Shown here: in pieces, positions 44,247-52,594 of the stretch
Numbering within the stretch: the first letter of the stretch is position 1
Layout of the letters: every line of letters starts with the position of its first letter
Assembly: GCA_963931155.1 (NCBI GenBank)
Contig: OZ006978.1
Span: 1,240,001-1,304,000 of the forward strand
DNA: 64,000 nucleotides
Direction: 5' to 3'
DNA from: CALXVA01 sp944392465
GTDB lineage: Bacteria > Bacillota > Clostridia > TANB77 > CAG-508
Made by a program: the position numbers and the translations under genes
The notes under the pieces: generated by a model
What the model saw: the letters and a program-made list of their open reading frames with translations, nothing else
Databases searched by the model: none
What the model was told of the DNA's origin: nothing

Positions 44247-45611
44247 ATGGCAAAGGCTAAAACAATTTTTGTGTGTAGTAATTGTGGATACGAGTCTGCA
44301 AAATGGCTAGGAAAGTGTCCAGCGTGTAATGAATGGAATAGTTTTTATGAGGAGAAAGTTGTAAATACTTCTAGTGGTTTGTCTGGTAATAATTCTAATA
44401 AAACAAAGGTTGCTCCTAGAAAATTGGATGATATAAAAGGGATGGAGACTACTAGGGTTGGTACAGGAATTGGAGAATTAGACAGAGTTCTAGGTGGAGG
44501 GCTAGTTAAAGGGTCTTTAGTTTTGGTGGGCGGTGAGCCTGGTATAGGAAAGTCTACATTAATCTTAGAACTTTGTGATAAGATTAATGGTGAAGGAAAA
44601 GTTTTATATGTTTCTGGAGAAGAGTCTGCAGAGCAAGTGAAAATAAGAGCGGATAGGTTAAATATTCATAATGAAAACATAATGTTTCTTGGAGAAACTA
44701 ATATAGATGTTATTCAAGAAGCTGTTTTACAGGTGACTCCTAAGCTTGTTATAATAGATTCAATCCAAACAATGTATTCAGAAGAAATAACATCTGCGGC
44801 CGGAACTGTGAGTCAAGTTAGAGAAATTACTGCTAGAGTAATGAGAATGTGTAAAGATAAAGGGATAACTACAATTATAATTGGACATGTGACTAAAGAT
44901 GGCAATATAGCAGGACCTAGAGTTTTAGAACATATGGTTGATACTGTTTTATATCTTGAAGGAGAAAGATATTTTTCATATAGAATTTTAAGAAGTGTAA
45001 AAAATAGATTTGGTTCAACTAATGAAGTTGGAATGTTTGAGATGAAAAACGAAGGAATGGTTGAAATAAAAAATCCATCTTCGGTATTAATTTCAGATAG
45101 AAGTGATAATCCGGCAGGTTCGGTGATTGTAGCAACTATAGAAGGGACAAGACCACTTCTTATTGAGTTACAAGCTTTAACAACTCCTAGTGTATTTGGT
45201 TTTCCTAAAAGAACTGCAAACGGAATAGATTATAATAGACTAGCTGTTTTAATAGCTGTTATAGAAAAAAGAGCGGGTTTAGCATTAGGTGGGCAAGATG
45301 TATATTTAAATGTTGTTAGTGGCATAAAAATTGCAGAGCCAGCAGTTGATTTGGGAATTATTTTAGCTTGCGCTTCTAGTTATAAAAATATAGGAATAAG
45401 TAAGGAGTTGGTTGCAATAGGAGAAGTTGGACTAACAGGAGAAGTTAGACCAGTAAATATGATAGAAAAAAGACTAAAAGAAGCAGAAAGATTAGGTTTT
45501 AAGAAATGCATTATACCGGAAAGTAATAAAAAACTATTGAAAGATACATTTAAATTAGATATAATAGGTGTGAAAAATGTAAATGAAGCAATAAAACAGA
45601 TATTAAAATAA
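44247..45611 (+). CDS. radA: DNA repair protein RadA
   Basis: The 454-residue protein has an N-terminal zinc finger (CSNCGYESAKWLGKCPACNEW, four Cys), a RecA-like core with Walker A GGEPGIGKST near residue 95, the RadA signature KNRFGSTNEVG near 252, and a Lon-type C-terminal domain (GEVGLTGEVRPV). RadA drives branch migration in recombination. The AAAGGAG before the ATG is joined to the REP-like array. disA follows, the conserved Firmicutes pair. Confidence 0.96.
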   Translation: MAKAKTIFVCSNCGYESAKWLGKCPACNEWNSFYEEKVVNTSSGLSGNNSNKTKVAPRKLDDIKGMETTRVGTGIGELDRVLGGGLVKGSLVLVGGEPGIGKSTLILELCDKINGEGKVLYVSGEESAEQVKIRADRLNIHNENIMFLGETNIDVIQEAVLQVTPKLVIIDSIQTMYSEEITSAAGTVSQVREITARVMRMCKDKGITTIIIGHVTKDGNIAGPRVLEHMVDTVLYLEGERYFSYRILRSVKNRFGSTNEVGMFEMKNEGMVEIKNPSSVLISDRSDNPAGSVIVATIEGTRPLLIELQALTTPSVFGFPKRTANGIDYNRLAVLIAVIEKRAGLALGGQDVYLNVVSGIKIAEPAVDLGIILACASSYKNIGISKELVAIGEVGLTGEVRPVNMIEKRLKEAERLGFKKCIIPESNKKLLKDTFKLDIIGVKNVNEAIKQILK

Positions 45612-45706
45612 AAACAGTAACTAATCAATAAAAGAACTAACAATTAAATAAAAATGTGTAATAGCATAAAATAAAGATAGAGTAAATTCTAAGGGAGTGA
45701 ATAAAA

Positions 45707-46780
45707 TTGGCTAGTAATACTGGAGTAATGGAGGATGTTTTAAAAAATATTGCACCTGGTACAGCAATTAGAAATGGACTTGATAATATCTTAAATGCTA
45801 AAACAGGAGCTCTTATAGCAGTAGCAGATAATTCAGATGTATTGAATTTGGTAGATGGTGGTTTTAAGCTAGATGTTGACTTTAGTCCATCTAAACTATA
45901 TGAACTAGCTAAGATGGATGGTGCAATAATATTAAGTTCAGATTTTAAAAAAATATTATATGCAAATACTCAGTTAATTCCGTCTCCAGAAATATATACT
46001 GCAGAGACAGGAACTAGGCACAGAACAGCTGAACGTACAGCAAAGCAAACAGGAGCATTAGTAATAAGTATTTCTCAAAGAAGAGGAATTATTACTTTAT
46101 TTAAAGGAAATCAAAGATATGTCTTAAAGGATTTGTCAGATATTATTTCAAAAGCAAACCAAGCTTTACAAATAGTAGAAAAATACAAAAAAGTATTTGA
46201 TAATAAAATAAATATGCTTAATGAATATGAATTTAATGATATAGTTACATTAGAAAATGTAATAACTGCAATACAGAGAGCCGAAATGGTAATGAGAATA
46301 GCAGAAGAAGTAAGTAGAGCAATTGATGAGCTTGGAGAAGAAGGTAGATTATTAGAAATGCAACTTGATGAAACAGTAGGAGATTTAGTAAAAGAAGAGA
46401 AACTTATTGTTAAAGACTATATTGCACCAGGCAAAAAAAGATCGTCAGAAAAAATAATAGAAGAATTAAGCAAAATAGAATATGAAAATCTTATAAAATC
46501 AGATAAAATAGCAAATCTTCTTGGTTATGAGGATTTTGATAATTATGATGAAATTGCTGTTTATACAAAGGGATACAGGATTTTGAGCAAAATACCAAGA
46601 ATGCCTAGTAATATAGTAGAAAATTTAGTAAAATCATTTAAATCTTTCCAGCACATACTTGTAGCAGATATACAAAGATTAGATGATGTTGACGGAATAG
46701 GTGAGGTTAGAGCGAGAACTATTAGACAATCACTAAAAAGAATGCAAGAACAATTTGTTTTTGATAATTTACTAATTTAA
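45707..46780 (+). CDS. disA: DNA-integrity scanning diadenylate cyclase DisA
   Basis: The 357-residue protein starts with TTG behind AAGGGAGTG. The DAC domain (residues 10-150) has MDGAIILS and ETGTRHRTAERTAKQTGALV, which form the active site making c-di-AMP from two ATP. A helical linker and a C-terminal helix-hairpin-helix (LDDVDGIGEVRARTIRQSLKR) bind branched DNA. RadA is known to modulate DisA, matching the adjacency. A second cyclase gene, cdaA, lies 1.4 kb downstream. Confidence 0.96.
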   Translation: MASNTGVMEDVLKNIAPGTAIRNGLDNILNAKTGALIAVADNSDVLNLVDGGFKLDVDFSPSKLYELAKMDGAIILSSDFKKILYANTQLIPSPEIYTAETGTRHRTAERTAKQTGALVISISQRRGIITLFKGNQRYVLKDLSDIISKANQALQIVEKYKKVFDNKINMLNEYEFNDIVTLENVITAIQRAEMVMRIAEEVSRAIDELGEEGRLLEMQLDETVGDLVKEEKLIVKDYIAPGKKRSSEKIIEELSKIEYENLIKSDKIANLLGYEDFDNYDEIAVYTKGYRILSKIPRMPSNIVENLVKSFKSFQHILVADIQRLDDVDGIGEVRARTIRQSLKRMQEQFVFDNLLI

Positions 46781-46831
46781 TTTTTGATATTTGTTATAAT
46801 AGAAAAATAAGTAAAAAACTTTAAATTAAAA

Positions 46832-46860
46832 TTGTATTAATGTAAACCTTATGATAAAAT
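46832..46860 (+). promoter_or_regulatory. Probable sigma-A promoter for the cyclophilin gene
   Basis: TTGTAT (46832-46837), 17-base spacer, TAAAAT (46855-46860), about 43 bases before the ATG at 46903. Confidence 0.5.
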
Positions 46861-46902
46861 AATTTGCATATAAAAAACAGTAGAAAGGATGAAATAAATA
46901 AA

Positions 46903-47904
46903 ATGAAAAAAACTGTAATTAGAATATTATTAATTTTAGGAATATTATTAGTGCTAGCAGGAATAGCATATGCTGGGTATGGTATTTATAAAAAAGCAAC
47001 TCTTAATGTTCCAAATCCAGTAGCAACAATTGAAATTGAAGATTATGGAACTATAAAGGTTGAGCTATATCCAGACAAAGCTCCAAATACTGTAGCAAAC
47101 TTCATTAGATTAGCCAATAAAGGATATTATAATAATTCAACATTTCATAGAACAGTTCCAGATTTTGTAGTTCAAGGTGGAGCAAAAAATGGAGATATAA
47201 CAACTACAACTAAGCTTAGTGATATCTATGATTTAGATGAAGTATTAAACAATAAAGATTTATTTGAAAAAATTCTAAATGAATTTTACGATGGACAAAT
47301 AACTGTTGAAGAATCAGTAAAAAGCGATAATGAAGATGTAACTCCTACAGTACAAAGAACAATTAGGTCTTATTCAGAATTAAAATCATTCTTAAAAAAA
47401 TCAGAAGATAACAAAAGTGAATTTGACGACTTCTTAGATCAAGACTATGCAATTACAGGTGAATTTATAGCAAATGGTGATGAAAATAATAATATAAAAT
47501 TTGAAAAAGGTATTATAGCAATGGCTAGAAGTGATTATAGTCAATATGGTTATACAACAGAAGGATATGATTCAGCAAGTTGTCAATTTTTCATAACAAC
47601 AAGCGAAAACTCAAATTTAGATGGAGCATATGCGGCATTTGGAAAAGTAATAGAAGGACTTGATGTAGCAGAAAAAATATCAAATGTAAAAGTATATTAT
47701 AGAGACGGAGATTTAAAAGAAGATGAAGAAGCACCTAAAGATGAAGATGGCAACGAAATTCAGCCAGATACTCCAAAAAATCCTCCAGTTATAAAGAATG
47801 TAACAATAGAAACATATGGAGTAGATTATGGAGCTCCAGAAACAATAAAACCATTTGATATAAATTCAATGTTATATCAACAATATAATCAACAAGCACA
47901 ATAA
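46903..47904 (+). CDS. Membrane-anchored cyclophilin-type peptidyl-prolyl isomerase
   Basis: The 333-residue protein has an N-terminal membrane anchor or signal (about residues 5-27) without a lipobox Cys, so it is probably tethered outside the membrane. The cyclophilin domain is split: ELYPDKAPNTVANFIRLANKG, FHRTVPDFVVQGGAKNG, then about 95 extra residues (DEVLNNKDLFEK..KSFLKKSEDN), then ITGEF, ASCQFFITTSEN and AAFGKVIEGLDVAEKI. Catalytic FHR is kept. An in-frame ATG at 46864 lacks a ribosome binding site; GAAAGGATG serves 46903. Confidence 0.88.
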   Translation: MKKTVIRILLILGILLVLAGIAYAGYGIYKKATLNVPNPVATIEIEDYGTIKVELYPDKAPNTVANFIRLANKGYYNNSTFHRTVPDFVVQGGAKNGDITTTTKLSDIYDLDEVLNNKDLFEKILNEFYDGQITVEESVKSDNEDVTPTVQRTIRSYSELKSFLKKSEDNKSEFDDFLDQDYAITGEFIANGDENNNIKFEKGIIAMARSDYSQYGYTTEGYDSASCQFFITTSENSNLDGAYAAFGKVIEGLDVAEKISNVKVYYRDGDLKEDEEAPKDEDGNEIQPDTPKNPPVIKNVTIETYGVDYGAPETIKPFDINSMLYQQYNQQAQ

Positions 47905-47930
47905 AAATAATATTAAGAGGTGTATTTACA

Positions 47931-48137
47931 ATGTGGAAAAAAACAAAAAACACAGAAACAATTGAAAGTGCAGTAAATAACAAAACAAAAAGAAATAATG
48001 GAAAAGAAAAAATAAAAAAAGAAAAGAATAGAAAAGATTTAGGCAGAATTGCAATAAAAGTAACAGCAGCAGTACTTGCAATTATAATGATAGTTGCTGT
48101 AGCAGGTACATTACTATATTATTTAACAATAGGTTAA
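47931..48137 (+). CDS. Small single-pass membrane protein
   Basis: The 68-residue protein has a Lys/Asn-rich cytoplasmic head (about 1-40) and one C-terminal membrane segment (TAAVLAIIMIVAVAGTLLYY). AAGAGGTG precedes the ATG. It lies between the cyclophilin gene (26 bases) and cdaA (59 bases). It could be a regulator or partner of CdaA by position only; no family recognised. Confidence 0.6.
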   Translation: MWKKTKNTETIESAVNNKTKRNNGKEKIKKEKNRKDLGRIAIKVTAAVLAIIMIVAVAGTLLYYLTIG

Positions 48138-48196
48138 GTTAAAAAAATTAACAATATATTAAATGCAGCATTTTAAGTATAAAAAGAGGATGAAAT

Positions 48197-49135
48197 ATGG
48201 AAGGTTTTTCAATTAATATAAACTTTTGGAACAATATAACTGGATATGTAACAGATATTATGGCAAACCCATTTAAATTAATTATTTTTATTCTAGACAT
48301 TTTAATAGTAGGTTATATTGCATATAAATTTATAAAATCTGCACGAAATTCTAGAGTGTGGCAATTATTAAAAGGTATTGTTCTTATAATATTTGTTACA
48401 GTATTAAGTGGAATATTTGAATTTAGAATATTAAATTGGTTTTTAACAATATTTACAACATATGGTGTTATTGCTTTAATTGTTATATTCCAACCAGAGC
48501 TTAGAAGAATGTTGGAACAATTAGGTACAAACAAATTTACTAAATTTTTTGGAATAGGACTTGAAAAAAATTTAGAAACTAAAACAAAAGAAGATATATA
48601 CAAAGTTGTAATTGCTGCAAAAGAATTATCTAATACTAAAACTGGTGGATTAATAGTTCTTGAAAGAGATATACAATTAGATGATATAATGGATACAGGA
48701 GTAAGATTAGATGCTGATGTATCACCGCAATTAATAGTTAATTTATTTGTTCCTAAAACACCATTGCATGATGGAGCAATTATTATAAGTAAGAACAAAA
48801 TCACAGCAGCAGCATGTATACTGCCGTTATCTGATGATAAATCTATTACTAAAGGATTAGGAACAAGACATAGAGCTGCATTAGGTATTTCTAGAGAAAC
48901 CGATGCTATAGCAGTAGTTATATCAGAAGAAACCGGCAAAATATCATTAGCAAAAGATGGTAATTTAATTATTGATTTAAAAGAAGAAGCGTTAAAGAAT
49001 ATTTTAATAAAAAATTTAGTAACAAAAAGATTTAACTCAGATAACAATAAAGGAAACTTAAGAACTAAACTACTTAATAATCTAAAAAAGAAGGACAAAA
49101 AGAAAGAAGTTAAAGAAAATAAAGAAAGTAAATAG
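48197..49135 (+). CDS. cdaA: Diadenylate cyclase CdaA
   Basis: The 312-residue protein has three membrane segments (about 22-100) and a cytoplasmic DAC domain with TPLHDGAIIIS near residue 190 and GLGTRHRAALG near 221. CdaA is the housekeeping c-di-AMP synthase linked to osmolyte and cell-wall control. The usual partners cdaR (ybbR) and glmM are not next to it; truA follows after 14 bases. A Lys-rich tail (about 275-312) extends the C-terminus. Confidence 0.95.
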   Translation: MEGFSININFWNNITGYVTDIMANPFKLIIFILDILIVGYIAYKFIKSARNSRVWQLLKGIVLIIFVTVLSGIFEFRILNWFLTIFTTYGVIALIVIFQPELRRMLEQLGTNKFTKFFGIGLEKNLETKTKEDIYKVVIAAKELSNTKTGGLIVLERDIQLDDIMDTGVRLDADVSPQLIVNLFVPKTPLHDGAIIISKNKITAAACILPLSDDKSITKGLGTRHRAALGISRETDAIAVVISEETGKISLAKDGNLIIDLKEEALKNILIKNLVTKRFNSDNNKGNLRTKLLNNLKKKDKKKEVKENKESK

Positions 49136-49149
49136 AAAAGGTTAATAAA

Positions 49150-49887
49150 ATGCGAAACATAAAATTAGTAATAGAATATGATGGAAGCGGATTTAATGGA
49201 TGGCAAAAACAACCTAATAAATTAAATATTCAAGGAGAAATTGAAGCTGTTATAGAAAATATTACTAAAGAAAAAATTGAACTTATTGCATCTGGCAGGA
49301 CAGATGCAGGAGTTCATGCTATTGGTCAAGTAGCTAATTTTAAGACTAATTCAAATATACCAATAGAAAAAATACCTATAGCAATAAATTCTCAGGTGAA
49401 AAACTCAATAAGAATAAAAAGTGCAGAAGAAGTAGATGAGAGATTTCATAGTAGATATAATTGCAAAAGGAAAACATATAGATATATAATAGATAATTCA
49501 AAATATGGAAGTAGCATATTTAGAAATATGACTTATCATATGCCGATAAAATTAAATATTAACGAAATGCAAAAAGCTGTAAAATATTTTGAGGGAGAGC
49601 ATGATTTTAAGGCTTTTAAGTCAAGTGGAACTAGTAGTAAAAGTAGTGTAAGAACTATTTATGAAGCAAAAGTTATAAAAAAAAATGAATACATAATTTT
49701 AGAACTTACAGGAAATGGTTTCTTATATAATATGGTAAGAATTATAGCAGGAACATTAGTTGATGTCGGGCTAGAAAAATTAAAAGCAAAAGACATTCCT
49801 GTTATTTTAGAAAAGAAGGACAGACAAAAAGCTGGAAAGACATTGCCACCACAAGGCTTATTCTTAGTTAAAGTAGAATATAAATAA
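49150..49887 (+). CDS. truA: tRNA pseudouridine(38-40) synthase
   Basis: The 245-residue enzyme converts U38-U40 in tRNA anticodon arms to pseudouridine. Seen are YDGSGFNGWQKQPN, the catalytic Asp in SGRTDAGVHAIGQVA, and FLYNMVRIIAGTLVDVG. The ATG is preceded only by a weak GAAAAGG, probably helped by coupling to cdaA. A terminator follows. Confidence 0.95.
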   Translation: MRNIKLVIEYDGSGFNGWQKQPNKLNIQGEIEAVIENITKEKIELIASGRTDAGVHAIGQVANFKTNSNIPIEKIPIAINSQVKNSIRIKSAEEVDERFHSRYNCKRKTYRYIIDNSKYGSSIFRNMTYHMPIKLNINEMQKAVKYFEGEHDFKAFKSSGTSSKSSVRTIYEAKVIKKNEYIILELTGNGFLYNMVRIIAGTLVDVGLEKLKAKDIPVILEKKDRQKAGKTLPPQGLFLVKVEYK

Positions 49888-49950
49888 ATTATAAATATTT
49901 AATCACAAATAATAATATGTAAACATAAAATATAACAAAAAACTAAAAGG

Positions 49951-49986
49951 AAAAACCTCTTTCATTCCCGCAATTTAGAGGTTTTT
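49951..49986 (+). terminator. Intrinsic terminator after truA
   Basis: AAAAACCTCT (49951-49960) pairs with AGAGGTTTTT (49977-49986), a perfect 10-bp stem ending in T-run. Confidence 0.85.
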
Positions 49987-50031
49987 AAATAAAATTTTGT
50001 TAGAACATAAATTGTTCGAATGGAGGTTTTT

Positions 50032-50466
50032 ATGAATAACATATTATTATTTTTTGCGTTACCCATTGCTACAATAATTCTCGCAATAGTTTTACAAAAA
50101 TTATTAAAATGTCCAATATTGGTGGCCGGAACTTTTTTTGCTGTATATTTAATTGTAACATACACGGCTTTTGGAACAAATTTTTTGATATTTGCTATAG
50201 CATATACTATACTAGCCTATATAACAGCAGTAATAAGCAAATGTATTTGTAAATTAATAAATCATATATGTAGGTGGCAAATATCAGATGCTAGAGAAGG
50301 GCAGTCATGTGGATGCCAAAACCAAGGAAATTGCAATACATGTAATAATGGAAATAGCTTAAGGGCTAATGTTACATTAAGCACAAATGAGGCAAATCCA
50401 GTATTATTTTTAAGTAATAGAAATGGAAGTAATGTAAGAAGAAACTGTTTTTGTAGTAGAAGATAA
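50032..50466 (+). CDS. DUF2651 (YbeF-like) membrane protein with Cys-rich tail
   Basis: The 144-residue protein has the DUF2651 pattern NILLFFALPIATIILAIVLQKLLKCPILVAGTFFAVYLIV with two to three membrane segments (residues 3-75), followed by a soluble tail with CGCQNQGNCNTCNN and a final CFCSRR. The ATG at 50020 overlaps GGAGG; the ATG at 50032 is served by it. A small hairpin GAACA-TAAAT-TGTTC lies before the ribosome binding site. The gene is isolated between two terminators. Function unknown. Confidence 0.75.
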   Translation: MNNILLFFALPIATIILAIVLQKLLKCPILVAGTFFAVYLIVTYTAFGTNFLIFAIAYTILAYITAVISKCICKLINHICRWQISDAREGQSCGCQNQGNCNTCNNGNSLRANVTLSTNEANPVLFLSNRNGSNVRRNCFCSRR

Positions 50467-50496
50467 ACTAGAAGAAATAATGTTACAAATATATTA

Positions 50497-50547
50497 CAAT
50501 AATATTAAGTTTGTATTACAAGAAGCTTAGTATTATTGTTTTTTTTT
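50497..50547 (+). terminator. Intrinsic terminator before the pilus locus
   Basis: CAATAATATTAAG (50497-50509) pairs with CTTAGTATTATTG (50526-50538) with one mismatch, followed by nine T. Confidence 0.85.
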
Positions 50548-50610
50548 GCATAGTGTTGTAAAATAGAATATGAAATAATATTTTGTCAAAATTTAAGGAG
50601 GAATATAATT

Positions 50611-51879
50611 ATGGCAATGAATCCAATGCAAAGAAAAGCAAATAATTCATTTTTATTAGGAATTTTAATAACACTATTAATAACAGGTATAATAATAGTA
50701 TTTCTAATAATGCAAGTAATGAATTTGAATAAAACAATAGAAGAGCAAGAAGCAACTCTTACACAAGTTTATGTTTTAAATGCTGATGTGAAATCAGGAC
50801 AGATTATTACAGAAGATATGCTTTCACCATTAAATGTGTTTAGCACTACTGTACCTGAAAATGCTATAGGAAGTGCTTCAACTTTAGGAAGCTACTATCT
50901 AGGAGATGAACTAGGAAATTCAGCATATACAGGATATAAATTTAAAGACCCAAATAATACATTAGGAGATAGTGTGGTACAAGATAGTGATGGCTTTATA
51001 GTGTATTCTGAAGATGAATATAATGAGCTAACTGATCAACAAAAAGGTCAATTAACAGAAGCTTCTACAACACAATACATAACAAGAGAAATGATAGTAG
51101 GAAATAATACTATACCAGTTAATTGTGAAATTAAATATGACGAAGACTTAGATGCATATTATATTTTAATACCAGAAACAACAGCAACATCAGTAACAAG
51201 AGCAACACAATATAATTATACAAAAGAAGTATTGGAGGCTATGCCTTTAATTGCAAAAATAGATATGTATACTAATACAGTTATAACACCGGATATGGTA
51301 GCAGAAGGACAAATAACAAAAGACGATGTTAGAAAACAAGAATATAATATTATTACACTTCCATCTCAAATTCAAACAGGAGATTATATTGATATAAGAC
51401 TAAGATTGCCAGATGGACAAGACTTAATAGTTGTATCACATAAAGAAGTTGAAATACCAAAAATTGAAGGTGTAGAATCTGCAACATGTATTTGGGTTAA
51501 CTTAACAGAAGAAGAAACATTAACATTAAGTTGTGCAATAGTAGAATCATATGAAATGACAGGAGCAAAATTATATGCTGCTAGATATGTAGATCCAGGA
51601 CTACAAAATGGGGCACAAATTACATATATACCAAACACAGAAACAATGGCATTAATAAACAATGATCCAAATATAGTTGAAACAGCTAAAGCAGAATTAC
51701 GTAGAAGATATAACGAAGATGTAGCAGAAGGAAATGATAAAATTGTAAGACAATCTATAGATGATGCTACTACATATGAAGATCCAGAAGAAGCAGGAGA
51801 TTTAGTATCAGAAAAAACAGAAGATGAGATAACAAGTCTACAAGACGAAAGAGAAAGTTATCTAGATTCATTAGTATAA
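50611..51879 (+). CDS. CpaB-like SAF-domain pilus assembly protein
   Basis: The 422-residue protein has one N-terminal membrane segment (about 14-36) and then a SAF-type beta-clip (VYVLNADVKSGQIITEDMLSPLNVF, near 50-75; a second part near 200-225, MPLIAKIDMYTNTVITPDMV), followed by ITLPSQIQTGDYIDIRLRLPDG. This order matches CpaB/RcpC of Tad pili, which acts outside the membrane at the secretion channel. AAGGAGGA precedes the ATG. It opens the pilus locus. Confidence 0.82.
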   Translation: MAMNPMQRKANNSFLLGILITLLITGIIIVFLIMQVMNLNKTIEEQEATLTQVYVLNADVKSGQIITEDMLSPLNVFSTTVPENAIGSASTLGSYYLGDELGNSAYTGYKFKDPNNTLGDSVVQDSDGFIVYSEDEYNELTDQQKGQLTEASTTQYITREMIVGNNTIPVNCEIKYDEDLDAYYILIPETTATSVTRATQYNYTKEVLEAMPLIAKIDMYTNTVITPDMVAEGQITKDDVRKQEYNIITLPSQIQTGDYIDIRLRLPDGQDLIVVSHKEVEIPKIEGVESATCIWVNLTEEETLTLSCAIVESYEMTGAKLYAARYVDPGLQNGAQITYIPNTETMALINNDPNIVETAKAELRRRYNEDVAEGNDKIVRQSIDDATTYEDPEEAGDLVSEKTEDEITSLQDERESYLDSLV

Positions 51880-51893
51880 ATTAGGAGGATTCG

Positions 51894-52592
51894 ATGAAAA
51901 AAGTAAGCTTTATAGGGAGTTATGACAAGACAGATTTAATATTATATATAGCAAAGGTTTTAGTTGCATTAGGAAAAAAAGTTATAATGATAGATTCAAC
52001 AATAAATCAAAAAGCAAAGTACATTGTACCTGTTATAAAACCAACTAAAGCTTATGTTACTGAATTTGAAGAAATCGAAGTTGCTGTGGGTTTCAGCAAC
52101 TTCGAGGAGATAAAACAATACCTAGGAGTACCTGAACAAACCGAGTTGCCATTTGATATTGCATTAATAGATATAGATAACGAAGAAGGTATAAACGATT
52201 TTGGTATTGATAATTCTTGTATGAATTATTTTGTTACAGGAATAGATTTATATAGCCTAAAAAAAGGACTTGAAATACTTAGCGGTTTAGAACAAATATT
52301 AAAATTAACAAAGGTAATGTTTTCTAGAGATGCAAGCCCAGAAGAAGATAATTATTTAAACTATTTATCTTTAGGTTATAAAGTGGAATGGTCAGACGAA
52401 ATAGTATATTTTCCATTCGAAGTAGGAGATCAAACTGTAATTGCAGAAAATCAAAGAGTAGCAAAAATTAAATATAAAAATCTAAGTAGTCAATATAAAG
52501 AATCTTTATTATTTATAATAGAACAAATATCAGAAAAAGATGAATATTCAAAATTGAAAAAAATATTTAGACAATTAGAAAAAGGAGTTTAA
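51894..52592 (+). CDS. ParA-like protein without a Walker A lysine, pilus locus
   Basis: The 232-residue protein has the strand/helix layout of the ParA/CpaE fold (KVSFIGSYDKTDLILYIAKVLVALGKKVIMIDST), but the P-loop position reads GSYDKTD, not GKGGxGKT. It therefore likely does not hydrolyse ATP in the usual way. Its end (SSQYKESLLFIIEQISEKDEYSKLKKIFRQL) is helical. TTAGGAGG precedes the ATG, and the next gene starts two bases after the stop. Probably an accessory of the ParA-like neighbour that positions the secretion machine. Confidence 0.65.
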   Translation: MKKVSFIGSYDKTDLILYIAKVLVALGKKVIMIDSTINQKAKYIVPVIKPTKAYVTEFEEIEVAVGFSNFEEIKQYLGVPEQTELPFDIALIDIDNEEGINDFGIDNSCMNYFVTGIDLYSLKKGLEILSGLEQILKLTKVMFSRDASPEEDNYLNYLSLGYKVEWSDEIVYFPFEVGDQTVIAENQRVAKIKYKNLSSQYKESLLFIIEQISEKDEYSKLKKIFRQLEKGV

Positions 52593-52594
52593 AA

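Noticed and set aside
48313..49098. 261-codon open frame on the - strand opposite cdaA
   Set aside because: Mirror of an AT-rich coding gene; Ser/Leu/Ile-rich product, no ribosome binding site, and the + strand frame is clearly cdaA.
44150..49140. A c-di-AMP riboswitch near the cyclase genes
   Set aside because: No segment matching the ydaO-type core could be recognised upstream of disA, the cyclophilin gene or cdaA.
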